DNA from: Archaeoglobaceae archaeon | GTDB lineage: Archaea; Halobacteriota; Archaeoglobi; Archaeoglobales; Archaeoglobaceae | NCBI GenBank assembly: GCA_025058735.1 | Contig: JANXDX010000013.1 | Location: 20,120 to 84,119 of the forward strand | Length of the DNA stretch: 64,000 nt | Direction of reading: 5' to 3' | Shown: piece by piece, positions 7,518 to 15,595 of the stretch | How positions within the stretch are numbered: the first letter of the stretch is position 1 | How the letters are laid out: each line of letters opens with the position of its first letter | Translations under genes and position numbers: made by a program | The notes under the pieces: model-generated | The model's database searches: none | Told to the model about the DNA's origin: nothing | Seen by the model: only the letters and a program-made list of their open reading frames with translations

Positions 7518-7632
7518 ACAACGGTTTCAAAATTCTTAATTCTACAACTTTTATAAAATAGATTTTTCTTTGACAGTATAGGAACTGAGTTAGATCGTTC
7601 ACATTTATCTCACCAACTTTGCTAGAAGGCAT
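7507..7632 (-). pseudogene. cas4: Cas4-like nuclease, N-terminal fragment (inverted relative to the rest)
   Basis: From an ATG at 7632 the minus strand encodes 41 residues, including EINVNDLTQFLYCQRKIYF and IKVVELRILKPLS. The pattern V-x-D-L-x-Q-F-x-Y-C-x-R-x-I-Y-F is the N-terminus of Cas4, with the first cysteine ligand of its iron-sulfur cluster. It stops abruptly in the hairpin at 7508-7517. The remainder of a Cas4 protein is found on the opposite strand from 7862. The simplest reading is one cas4 gene whose 5' part was flipped. Cas4 normally helps acquire CRISPR spacers, but no other cas gene or CRISPR array is seen here. Confidence 0.65.
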
Positions 7633-7646
7633 TGTAGTCACTTTCT

Positions 7647-7679
7647 CTAAGCAAGAAACTTGTGATTTCTCTTGCTTAG
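7647..7679. repeat. 10-bp inverted repeat in the former cas4 leader
   Basis: CTAAGCAAGA (7647-7656) and TCTTGCTTAG (7670-7679) are exact reverse complements, 13 bases apart, about 15 bases upstream of the cas4 fragment's ATG. It could be an old operator or a hairpin; nothing else indicates function. Confidence 0.5.
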
Positions 7680-7861
7680 CTTAATATTATATGCGACATT
7701 GAAACATTTTTTCCTCTATACTGCGTTTTCTCATCTAACCTGCTCAAAATTTTAGAAAGAACTAGTTTTCTTGAATTGTCGTTGAGAGCAGGTAAAACCT
7801 TGCATAAAGCAGTCCGTTGGTTTTATTTGAGAATGTGAAATAATTTTTAAAACGACCGAAA

Positions 7862-8254
7862 ATGATAGAAGGGTTGAAAGTTCAAGAAAATGCTATAGAG
7901 AAGCTTGAAAAGATTTTTCAAAAAGATTGACGGAGTAGTTCTTAAAGATCTATGGCTCGAAAGCAAACTCTATGGATTAGTAGGAAAACTTGACGCAGTT
8001 GTGAAAGTTGGAGATGAAATATATCCTATTGATGTGAAGTTTTCTAAGTTCAGCTCAATTTCCTACGCTTGGAAAATGCAGCTAACAGTTTACAGTGTTC
8101 TTGTTGAAGAGAGTTCTAGAAAGAGGTTAAGAAAGCTTTTGTTTACATTTTACCTAAAGAAGTTCTGAAAGAAGTTAAAATATTTCAAGAAGTTCTCTCA
8201 AAAGACACCTAAAAAGTTAGAGAAGTTATTGAAAAAGAAAGCTATCCAAAGTAA
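7862..8254 (+). pseudogene. cas4: Cas4-like PD-(D/E)XK nuclease, central and C-terminal part, frameshifted
   Basis: Pieces in different frames: MIEGLKVQENAIEKLEKIFQ from 7862; then from about 7905 LWLESKLYGLVGKLDAVVK, EIYPIDVKFSKF and AWKMQLTVYSVLVEES; then, after another frameshift near 8130, AFVYILPKEVLKEVKIFQEV, an in-frame stop, and VREVIEKESYPK. GxxD, IDVK and QxxxY are the RecB-type nuclease motifs of Cas4. The C-terminal three-cysteine segment is absent. The missing N-terminus is on the minus strand at 7507-7632. Frameshifts, a stop and the broken 5' end make this a dead gene; the longest intact piece is 87 residues. Confidence 0.75.
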
Positions 8255-8480
8255 TTAAATCAAAGAGGTGCAACTAATGTAAAATGAAATTTTTTTGTTT
8301 GATAGTCGCTTTCATTTAACTGTGATACTGTTTAAGATTTGTTCACAAAAATTTATTCCTTTAAAATTTTAGAGTTCAGATAGTCGTATAGAGTTTAGAA
8401 TGTTTTCTCTCCAAAGATCAAATAAAAAGCATAGAAAAAAATATATCAATCGATCGAGATCGAACTTCAGAGGGATGTAA

Positions 8481-9068
8481 GTGCTTGAAGAAATCTTGAG
8501 TTATTTTGCAAAATATCAATATCCTGGGATCTTTTTAATTTCTTTAATTTCCAATTCAATCCCCTTTGTAGGTGTACCATATTTGAATTTCCTCCTCATA
8601 ATTTCCTCATTCCTTAGCTTTGAAGATGCTGTGTTAATAGCACTGATTTCTGCACTTGGTGCAAGTTTAGGAAAAGTAATAATTTATTCAATAGGAGCAA
8701 GTATGAGACTAACTTTGTCTAAAAAAACAAAAGAAAACTTGCAATTTTTCGAGAAAATTTTTAAAAAATGGGGAATCTTTGCAATTTTTCTTTTTGCAGC
8801 TAGTCCTTTGCCAGACGATGTTCTCTACATTCCACTTGGCATGGCGAAGTACAAACTTTTCTACTACTTCATCGCCGTCTTCTCTGGAAAAGTTCTTGTA
8901 ACATCTTACGTTATTCTAATGGGCAAATTTACAAGTGATTTGATGAGAGAAATAATAGACAACTACGTTTTGAGTTTCCTTCTATTCTTCGCTCTTACGA
9001 TTTTGTTAACGATCGTTGTGATAAAGATCGATTGGAAGAGTCTATTTGAAAAATACTACAAGGTGTAA
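8481..9068 (+). CDS. DedA/VTT-domain membrane protein
   Basis: A 195-residue integral membrane protein of the SNARE-associated/DedA (VTT) family, whose members act as lipid scramblases or transporters in the cytoplasmic membrane. Hydrophobic segments lie near residues 14-45, 48-70, 100-125, 125-148 and 162-185. The re-entrant-loop signatures are present: ALISALGASLGKVIIYSIG and FLFAASPLPDDVLYIPLGM. Start is GTG at 8481 with GAGGGATG just upstream. It stands alone after the cas4 relic and converges on hypE, 10 bases away. The precise substrate is unknown. Confidence 0.85.
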   Translation: MLEEILSYFAKYQYPGIFLISLISNSIPFVGVPYLNFLLIISSFLSFEDAVLIALISALGASLGKVIIYSIGASMRLTLSKKTKENLQFFEKIFKKWGIFAIFLFAASPLPDDVLYIPLGMAKYKLFYYFIAVFSGKVLVTSYVILMGKFTSDLMREIIDNYVLSFLLFFALTILLTIVVIKIDWKSLFEKYYKV

Positions 9069-9078
9069 CAAAAACAGA

Positions 9079-10113
9079 TCAACATATTCTAGGAACGATT
9101 TCCCCTAAAGGAGGTTCAAGGATCCTATAACCTCCTATTCTCGTTTTGACGATTACTAAACTAGCATCTCCTTCTTTTTCTTTTACTTCACCTACAATTT
9201 CTGCATCAGTATATCCTAGCGAATTCATCTCCTCAACTACTTCTTTTGCTACTTTTTCTTTTACTCCTAAAACAGCTACCCCTTCTGAAGCTAAAACAAA
9301 TGGATCTAATCCAAGTAACTCACAATAATTTTTAACTGCATCCCTCAAAGGTACCTTCTCTTCATCTATCACTATCATCGTACCTGAAGCTGATGCCCAA
9401 CTATTTAAAACCATAGCTAAACCGCCCCTCGTAGGATCGCTAGCAGCACTTATGTATTTTCCATACTTCTCAACGAGGGGGATGATCAGATCTTTGAGAG
9501 GTTTAACGTCACTTCTCAGCTCCGACTCCTCTGGCATGAATCCTTTTTGTGCAGCATATATAGCTGCACCGTGCTCAGCTATTTTTCCAGAAACTATCAC
9601 TTTGTCTCCAGGTTTTAAATTTTTATCAACTATCAGATGTTCAGCAATACCTAAGCCCACTGTAGTTATAACTATCTTGTCCAACTGTCCCCGTGGCATA
9701 ACTTTGAAATCTCCTCCGATCAGTTTAACTCCGTTGCTCTTAAAAACTTCAAACATCGAATCTAAGATCTCCTTCAGTAGATCTTCTTCAAAACCCTCCT
9801 CAACTACTATAGAATCTAAAGCTGCAACAGGATTTCCTCCAAGCATAAGTACATCGTTTATCGTTCCAGAAGCTGCAAGCTTACCTATGTTCCCCCCTGG
9901 GAAGAATATTGGATCAACTGTGTATGAATCTATTGTAACAACGAAGTACCTTCCATCGCCTAAAGGTATAGCTGCCGCATCGTCAGGGAAATCTATTCCC
10001 AATCCTCCATCTACAAGCTTCATCCAGTCTGGTAACCTTTTAAATATCATTTTCTCAAGAATTTCGTTCATTTCTTTTCCGCCAGATCCATGAGCTAAAG
10101 TTATCTTTCCCAT
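9079..10113 (-). CDS. hypE: Hydrogenase maturation protein HypE
   Basis: HypE dehydrates the carbamoyl group placed on its C-terminal cysteine by HypF, producing the thiocyanate that becomes a cyanide ligand of the [NiFe] hydrogenase iron. The 344-residue protein has the PurM-like ATP-binding fold (AHGSGGKEMNEIL at the N-terminus, FPDDAAAIPLGDGRYFVVTID, GGDFKVMPRGQ, SDPTRGGLAMVLN) and ends E-I-V-P-R-I-C, the essential acceptor cysteine of the PRIC tail. It is last in the hypA-B-D-C-E operon, one base after hypC. Confidence 0.96.
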   Translation of the reverse strand: MGKITLAHGSGGKEMNEILEKMIFKRLPDWMKLVDGGLGIDFPDDAAAIPLGDGRYFVVTIDSYTVDPIFFPGGNIGKLAASGTINDVLMLGGNPVAALDSIVVEEGFEEDLLKEILDSMFEVFKSNGVKLIGGDFKVMPRGQLDKIVITTVGLGIAEHLIVDKNLKPGDKVIVSGKIAEHGAAIYAAQKGFMPEESELRSDVKPLKDLIIPLVEKYGKYISAASDPTRGGLAMVLNSWASASGTMIVIDEEKVPLRDAVKNYCELLGLDPFVLASEGVAVLGVKEKVAKEVVEEMNSLGYTDAEIVGEVKEKEGDASLVIVKTRIGGYRILEPPLGEIVPRIC

Positions 10114-10114
10114 C

Positions 10115-10411
10115 TTACCACCTATCTTTCGTAGTCCAGCGCTTTACAACTTCGTCCATTTTCTCCAACTCTCTCTTTGACAGTTCTCCATTTTCAACTA
10201 GCTTTTTTGCCATCTCATAAATATACTTAAAACTACCTAAAAACTCCTCTTCACTGAGTTTTGAGATTATCATTCCAGCATGAACAACTACGTAATCTCC
10301 AGGTACAAGTTCATCAACTACAGATACAACTTCTTCCACAACTCCTCCAAAGTCTACGTAAGCTCTTTCACCGTGAACTTCCAAAACTTTTCCATAGACT
10401 CCCCAGCACAT
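10115..10411 (-). CDS. hypC: Hydrogenase maturation chaperone HypC
   Basis: HypC binds HypD and carries the iron with its CN and CO ligands to the hydrogenase large subunit. The start is taken as ATG at 10411, giving MCWGVYGKVLEVHGERAYVD. Mature HypC needs Cys at position 2, and a ribosome site (AGGTGATC) lies just upstream. A frame extension seven codons upstream would bury this cysteine. VDFGGVVEEV and GDYVVVHAGMIISKL are typical of the OB-fold family. About 98 residues includes a C-terminal helix slightly longer than bacterial HypC. It lies between hypD and hypE. Confidence 0.93.
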   Translation of the reverse strand: MCWGVYGKVLEVHGERAYVDFGGVVEEVVSVVDELVPGDYVVVHAGMIISKLSEEEFLGSFKYIYEMAKKLVENGELSKRELEKMDEVVKRWTTKDRW

Positions 10412-10418
10412 CGTTTGA

Positions 10419-11552
10419 TCACCTTCTACCAAACCTAGCCCAGATGGAGCAAGTACCTTCTAGAGATACCATGCACGGCCCATAAGGTGCACTTGGTGTA
10501 CACTTCTTTAGGAAGAGTGGACAATCGATCGGCTTTATTTTTCCTAAAATTACTTCACCACACCTGCATCCTGGTAAAAGATCTGAACTCCATTCTTTGG
10601 AATTTGGCTCTTTAAATCCATAAACGTTGAAAGCATCCAAGTTCATGTATTTTTCTTTAAGTCTATAACCACTCGAAGGTATCAACCCTATACCCCTCCA
10701 AGTTGCATCGCAAACGTCGAAAACATCTAAAATCATTTTTTTAGCAAGCACGTTCCCTTCCCAAGATACTGCCCTCGTATACTCTATAACAACCTCCGCT
10801 CTACTTTCGCTTATCTGCCTCAATATCTCAACTACAGATATTAAAACATCCATAGGTTCAAACCCTGAAACGACTGTTGGAATGTTGTAATTCTCCGCTA
10901 AGAATTTCCAAGATTTGCCTCCAATTATTGTAGAAACATGTCCTGGAGCTATAACTCCATCTATTCCTCCAACGTTTTTCACAACGTACTCAGCAGCCGG
11001 CGGAGTCAATCTACCACAGATTATGAAAGTGAAGTTTTCCGGTAAGTTCTTCAGAATTGTTGAAGCGTAAATTGGATAAGTTGTTTCAAAACCTATTGCA
11101 AAAAATGCAGACTCTCTTTTACTTTCCCTAGCATCCTTAACAGCATCTAAAAGACTATAAACTACTGAAACGTTTCCTCCTAGAGATTTAGCTTCAGCTA
11201 AGCTTTTAGCCCCATCTACTTTCTTAACTGCTGGAAGCTTATATGCGTCACCGTAAGTGTATACTTTTACGTTTTCAAGAGCTAACTTTATGGCAACTTC
11301 GACGTAGTAAGATGGAGTTATGCAAACTGGACATCCTGGACCTGCAACTAGCTCTAAACCTTCAGGAAGCAAACTTCTTAAACCGTGGTGCGTAGTTGTC
11401 CATTCATGAGTTCCACAGAAGTTCATTATTTTAACTTTATCAATTTTTTTTCTAACTTTTCCCCAAAGTACTTCTAAGATCTTAACTACGTTAGATGCCA
11501 GATCACGGTTACCTCTAAAAAGCTTGTCTGTAGCAACTTTCAAGTCGAACAT
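10419..11552 (-). CDS. hypD: Hydrogenase maturation protein HypD
   Basis: HypD is the [4Fe-4S] scaffold on which Fe(CN)2CO is assembled together with HypC and HypE. The 377-residue sequence has the conserved MNFCGTHEWTTTHHGLRSLL block near residue 42, GPGCPVCITP near 73, GFETTYP, APGHVSTIIG and the C-terminal cluster cysteines in LLPGCRCGEVILGK, IDCPLFLKKC and GPCMVSLEGTC. Full length for the family. Its start overlaps the upstream Mrp-type ATPase by 13 bases and hypC follows closely. Confidence 0.96.
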   Translation of the reverse strand: MFDLKVATDKLFRGNRDLASNVVKILEVLWGKVRKKIDKVKIMNFCGTHEWTTTHHGLRSLLPEGLELVAGPGCPVCITPSYYVEVAIKLALENVKVYTYGDAYKLPAVKKVDGAKSLAEAKSLGGNVSVVYSLLDAVKDARESKRESAFFAIGFETTYPIYASTILKNLPENFTFIICGRLTPPAAEYVVKNVGGIDGVIAPGHVSTIIGGKSWKFLAENYNIPTVVSGFEPMDVLISVVEILRQISESRAEVVIEYTRAVSWEGNVLAKKMILDVFDVCDATWRGIGLIPSSGYRLKEKYMNLDAFNVYGFKEPNSKEWSSDLLPGCRCGEVILGKIKPIDCPLFLKKCTPSAPYGPCMVSLEGTCSIWARFGRR

Positions 11553-12298
11553 GTTGAGTTCAACAAATTTAAAATTCTCTCGGTTATCGAATTTATTTCT
11601 CTAGCAAAATCTGGCAAGTTTTTCAACTTCTCTTCTATACTTCTGAAATAATCGAGTTTTGAATGATAAGATATAGTCCCAAGTATTTCTCCGTTCAGTC
11701 TACTTTTTAACTGATCGAGTCTGTACTCTTTGAACAGATCTGCCATGTTTACAACGATCCCTAAAAGATTTAATTTTTCGATTTTAACGTACTTTGCCAG
11801 TTTTTCAACTACATTTAAACTCATTTCTGAGTTTAGAGTTACTAAGACAATTTTTACTCTATCTTGAAACAGTCTCTTTGTAAAGGTGAACTCGTCTCCT
11901 AAGCCAGGTGGGAGATCTAAGATCATGAAGTTAAGTGAACCTAAGTTTAGAGTCGATAGCAGATCGATCAGAAGATCTACTTTGTCTTTTCCCTTCAATG
12001 GAAGTGGTCCATCGAGCAGATAGCCGATCGATACAACTTTAACACCGTTCGAAGTTGGTAGCTCTAGACCATCTCTACCACCTTTCATAGGTCTTTCTAT
12101 TGGGAATAAGTTTGGAGCTGCTGGGCCGTAAAAGTCTAGATCAACGTAAGCAACATCGTACCCTTTTTTCGACAAAGTGTAAGATATTGCTGAGGAAAAT
12201 ATACTCTTACCTACTCCACCTTTCCCACTACCTACCATCACAACGTTTTCAACTTTTTCAAGTTTTCTCTCCAGAACTTTCAACCTAAGATCTATCAT
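11540..12298 (-). CDS. hypB: Mrp/MinD-type ATPase, probable HypB of the Thermococcus kind (nickel insertion partner of HypA)
   Basis: A 252-residue deviant-Walker ATPase: VGSGKGGVGKSIFSSAISY at residue 22, VDLDFYGPAAPNL, and DLPPGLGDEF. It is not the canonical GTPase HypB, which is absent from this hyp cluster. In Thermococcus kodakarensis an Mrp/MinD-family ATPase encoded next to hypA replaces HypB and forms a complex with HypA that raises its nickel affinity. The position here, overlapping hypA by four bases and hypD by 13, strongly suggests the same role. The alternative, a general Fe-S scaffold of the Nbp35/ApbC family, is less likely given the location and the absence of the CxxC scaffold motif near the C-terminus. 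Confidence 0.85.
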   Translation of the reverse strand: MIDLRLKVLERKLEKVENVVMVGSGKGGVGKSIFSSAISYTLSKKGYDVAYVDLDFYGPAAPNLFPIERPMKGGRDGLELPTSNGVKVVSIGYLLDGPLPLKGKDKVDLLIDLLSTLNLGSLNFMILDLPPGLGDEFTFTKRLFQDRVKIVLVTLNSEMSLNVVEKLAKYVKIEKLNLLGIVVNMADLFKEYRLDQLKSRLNGEILGTISYHSKLDYFRSIEEKLKNLPDFAREINSITERILNLLNSTCST

Positions 12299-12726
12299 TC
12301 TACCACTACACCTGAGATCTCAAGCTCTCTACCAGATCTTACGTCGATGTCCATTCTACCACACCTTGGACACCTCTGCAGTCCAACTATTAATCCCGGA
12401 ATGAAGTGAGTTGGTGGTTCAAGTTCATCTTCTTCCTCTACGTAGTAATCTTCTTGGAGAATTTCTTTCAAGATCTTCAAAGCCTTTCTCATATTCCACT
12501 CTTCTCCACAGTTCAAGCATTTAAAGGTAGCTTTGCAGATCAAGAGGTTGAACTTAACGTTTTCTAGATTACTTTCCTTTGACAGAATTTTTAAAGCATC
12601 CTTTAGAACTTCAAAATTTAAACCCCTCAGTTCTCCGATCTTCACGTTAACTTCCAAGATCTTTCTTTCTCCGAAAGATTTGGAGATCGTGTTTACTATA
12701 CTCTCAGCCACAGCCCACTCGTGCAT
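12295..12726 (-). CDS. hypA: Hydrogenase nickel incorporation protein HypA
   Basis: HypA inserts nickel into the hydrogenase large subunit. The start is taken as ATG at 12726 because nickel is bound by the N-terminal MHE motif (MHEWAVAESIVNTIS) and a TATA-like TTTAAAAA lies 26 bases upstream; the GTG at 12735 would add three residues. The zinc domain has FKCLNCGEEW and RCPRCGRMD, separated by about 40 residues (ILQEDYYVEEEDELEP...), an insertion typical of archaeal HypA that interacts with the Mrp-type HypB. First gene of the hypA-B-D-C-E operon. Confidence 0.94.
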   Translation of the reverse strand: MHEWAVAESIVNTISKSFGERKILEVNVKIGELRGLNFEVLKDALKILSKESNLENVKFNLLICKATFKCLNCGEEWNMRKALKILKEILQEDYYVEEEDELEPPTHFIPGLIVGLQRCPRCGRMDIDVRSGRELEISGVVVE

Positions 12727-12802
12727 ATCTTTCACAATTTTTTCGAATTTTTTAAATTAAGCCAAACTACAACAAACTTATTAGTTCGAGTATTAAAGTA
12801 TT

Positions 12803-15118
12803 GTGATGCTGAAAGCGATCAAGTTAACGGTAACTGGGATCGTTCAAGGTGTTGGATTCAGACCTTTTATTTATAGAACAGCTGTAAAGTCTGGTGTTAC
12901 TGGTTACGTTAAAAATATTGGAGGAAGTGCAGTAGAGATACATGTAGAAGGTTTTGAAGAAAAGATAAAGGAATTCTTAAAAAAATTCAATGAAAATAAG
13001 CTCAGTTTATTTCAACTAGATAGAGTTGAATTGATAGAAGTTGAACCAAAGAATTACTGCAAGTTCGAAATAGTTGAAAGCGATCCAAAGTTGCACGCAA
13101 ACTCAATGATTCCTCCAGACTTTTCAATATGCGACAACTGTCTGAGAGAAGTTCTAGATGTATCGAGCAGATTTTACCTTTATCCTTTTCACTCGTGCGC
13201 CTACTGTGGTCCAAGGTACTCCATAATTGAAAGAATACCATACGACAGAGAAAATACTAGTATGAGAGATTTTCCACTGTGTATTAAGTGCATTTCAGAG
13301 TACAAGGATCCAGAAAACTTTTACAGGTTCCATGCACAAGGAATAAGTTGTAAAGAGTGTGGTCCAAAGGTCAAACTCTACACTAGAGATTCTGAGTTTT
13401 TGTGTGAAGGATATGAGGCAATAGAGAAAGCTGGAAAGTTGATCGATGAAGGATCGATTGTAGCTGTAAAAGGCATAGGAGGTTATCACATAGCATCTCT
13501 AGCAACGAGAGATGAAGTAGTTTTAAGGTTGAGAAAAATGAAGAGAAGACCTAGCAAACCTTTTGCAGTTATGGCTTTGAACCTAGATGTAGCAGCAAGA
13601 ATAGTTTATCTAAACGATGACGCTGCAAAACTTCTCACGTCTAAGGAGAGACCTATAGTTTTACTAGATAGAAGAGAAGATTCAAACGTATCAGATCTAG
13701 TTGCTCCATCTCTTCGCCAAATTGGAATATTTCTTCCATACACATCAATTCACTATCTACTACTCAACAACACTTCTGACAAGTTTACAATAATGACGAG
13801 CGGTAATCCTTCAGGTGAACCGATGTGTACAGATGAGGAGTGTGCTAGAAAAAAGTTGTCCCAGTTTGTTGATTACTTTTTGATCCACAACAGAAGGATA
13901 GTAAACAGAGTAGATGACAGTGTCGTTAGATTTACAGCTGGAAAATTGATGCTTTTGAGAAGAGGAAGAGGTTACGCTCCCAAATGGACTACTTTACCGA
14001 TAAAATTAAAAAAACCAGTGATAGCTTTTGGTGCAATGTTTCAAAGCTCTGGCGCAGTTGGCTTTGAAGACAAAGTAGTTTTAACTCAGTACATAGGCGA
14101 TCTGGATGAATACAATTGTTTCAAAGATCTTGAACACTACTTGAAATTTTTGATGAACTGTTATAAGATCAGTGCCGACTCATCTGCCATCGTAGCAGAT
14201 CTTCATCCAAGGTATCCGTCAACTCTTCTAGCTGAAGAATGGGCTAGAAAGTACGGTTCAGAGATCTTGAAAGTCCAACACCACTGGGCGCACATAGCTT
14301 CTGCAATGGCTGAATATGGATTAGAGGAAGAAGTAGTTGGAATAGCTATAGATGGAGCAGGTTATGGACTAGATGGGACTGTCTGGGGAGGAGAAGTTTT
14401 GATCGCAAACTACGATGATTTTGAAAGAGTTGGACATCTAGAACTGCACTCGATGCCTGGGGGTGATCTAGCTGTAAAGTATCCAGCTAGGATGTTAGCT
14501 AGTATATTAAGTAAAGAGCTTAGTGAAGAAGAAATATCAAAGATCTTTAAGAAGTACGGAATAACTGAAAAAGGGCTTCCTAGAAAAGAGAAAGAGCTGG
14601 AAATTTTGCTGAAACATATACATAGCTCTCCAAAAACTTCTAGCATAGGAAGAGTTTTAGATTCAGCTGCAACACTACTTGGAATATGTTTTGAGAGAAC
14701 TTACGAAGGTGAGCCTGCTATAAAGCTTGAGGCATTCTCAAAAAAATGCAATGAGATGTTTGAAGTCAATATAATTGGTTCGGAAAAATACGTTTTGAAA
14801 ACAACTCCAATCTTCTTGGAAGCTTTAGAACTTCTTGATAAAAAAGATAAGCGTGAGATCGCCTACATGGTACAGAAAAGTATTGGATACGGTCTAGGTT
14901 TGATAGCGCGAAAAGCTGCTAAGAAAAAGCACAACTACTTAGTACTATCTGGTGGAGCTGCTGTGAACGATTACTTAGTTGAAGGTGTAGAGGAAGCTAT
15001 AGGATCTAAGTTAAAACTGCTGTTACCTAGAAATTACCCAGCAAACGACGGTGGAATAGCTTTAGGCCAAGTTGCTATCGCAGGTCACCTTTTGAACAGA
15101 GTTGAAAATATTGAGTAA
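12803..15118 (+). CDS. hypF: Carbamoyltransferase HypF
   Basis: HypF makes carbamoyl-adenylate from carbamoyl phosphate and ATP and transfers the carbamoyl group to HypE. All domains are present in 771 residues: acylphosphatase (GIVQGVGFRPFIYRTAV, residues 1-90), paired zinc fingers (CDNCLREV, CAYCGPRY, CIKCISEY, CKECGPK, about 110-190), YrdC-like (KGIGGYHIASLATRDEVV, about 200-390) and Kae1-like with VQHHWAHIASAMAEYG and LSGGAAVNDYL. Either GTG 12803 or ATG 12806 may be the start. It is divergent from hypA, and its last 57 bases overlap the 3' end of the maturation protease gene on the other strand. Confidence 0.97.
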   Translation: MMLKAIKLTVTGIVQGVGFRPFIYRTAVKSGVTGYVKNIGGSAVEIHVEGFEEKIKEFLKKFNENKLSLFQLDRVELIEVEPKNYCKFEIVESDPKLHANSMIPPDFSICDNCLREVLDVSSRFYLYPFHSCAYCGPRYSIIERIPYDRENTSMRDFPLCIKCISEYKDPENFYRFHAQGISCKECGPKVKLYTRDSEFLCEGYEAIEKAGKLIDEGSIVAVKGIGGYHIASLATRDEVVLRLRKMKRRPSKPFAVMALNLDVAARIVYLNDDAAKLLTSKERPIVLLDRREDSNVSDLVAPSLRQIGIFLPYTSIHYLLLNNTSDKFTIMTSGNPSGEPMCTDEECARKKLSQFVDYFLIHNRRIVNRVDDSVVRFTAGKLMLLRRGRGYAPKWTTLPIKLKKPVIAFGAMFQSSGAVGFEDKVVLTQYIGDLDEYNCFKDLEHYLKFLMNCYKISADSSAIVADLHPRYPSTLLAEEWARKYGSEILKVQHHWAHIASAMAEYGLEEEVVGIAIDGAGYGLDGTVWGGEVLIANYDDFERVGHLELHSMPGGDLAVKYPARMLASILSKELSEEEISKIFKKYGITEKGLPRKEKELEILLKHIHSSPKTSSIGRVLDSAATLLGICFERTYEGEPAIKLEAFSKKCNEMFEVNIIGSEKYVLKTTPIFLEALELLDKKDKREIAYMVQKSIGYGLGLIARKAAKKKHNYLVLSGGAAVNDYLVEGVEEAIGSKLKLLLPRNYPANDGGIALGQVAIAGHLLNRVENIE

Positions 15119-15595
15119 GATCTCAACAACTTTTGGAAGTGCTTCTTCAACTTCCTTAGATAAACCAATTTTTGGCTCTATTTCCTTTGGTTCTACCCCA
15201 AGAACTACGATCTCTCTTGGAACTTTAAAACCTGCTAACTTTGCTATAGACAAAGTTGTAGTTAGGTCGAGATCGTGCAGAGACTGCATTTTTACTATTC
15301 TATCTACTGCACTTTCGTCGTCGAAGTTCATAGACAGAACATAGATCGTTCCAGGCTTTTTACCTAATTTTATTGCATCAATGAATATAACTTTATCAGC
15401 TTCATCAAAAACTCTCAAAATTTTTAATCCAGCAACTCCGTATTCGTAGATCTCAACGTTCTCTGGTAAAGGTAAACTCTTTAGTCTATTTAAAACATGT
15501 ACACCAAATCCCTCATCACCAAGTAGTAAATTTCCAACTCCAACTACAGCTATTTTTTCAGCCTTCTTTTCCTTTAACAGGCTCAGCTCTATCAC
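15062..15595 (-). CDS. [NiFe] hydrogenase maturation endopeptidase (HyaD/HycI family)
   Basis: A 177-residue protease that removes the C-terminal tail of the hydrogenase large subunit after nickel insertion. It shows VVGVGNLLLGDEGFGVHVL (nickel-sensing Glu/Asp region), VIFIDAIKLGKKPGTIYVL, MQSLHDLDLTTTL (conserved His-Asp) and VVLGVEPKEIEPKIGLS. It is the fourth gene of the hydrogenase operon; its start overlaps the end of the cytochrome b gene by 38 bases. The last 57 bases run antisense into the end of hypF, so the C-terminal extension beyond the family core may be a relaxed tail. Confidence 0.93.
   Translation of the reverse strand: MIELSLLKEKKAEKIAVVGVGNLLLGDEGFGVHVLNRLKSLPLPENVEIYEYGVAGLKILRVFDEADKVIFIDAIKLGKKPGTIYVLSMNFDDESAVDRIVKMQSLHDLDLTTTLSIAKLAGFKVPREIVVLGVEPKEIEPKIGLSKEVEEALPKVVEILLNIFNSVQKVTCDSNLA

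Noticed and set aside
7490..8480. Possible CRISPR array near the cas4 relic
   Set aside because: No direct repeats at 60-75 bp period were seen; only two unrelated 10-bp hairpins.
9452..10093. A 213-codon plus-strand open frame
   Set aside because: It is the antisense shadow of hypE; low-complexity serine/proline-rich translation and no family features.
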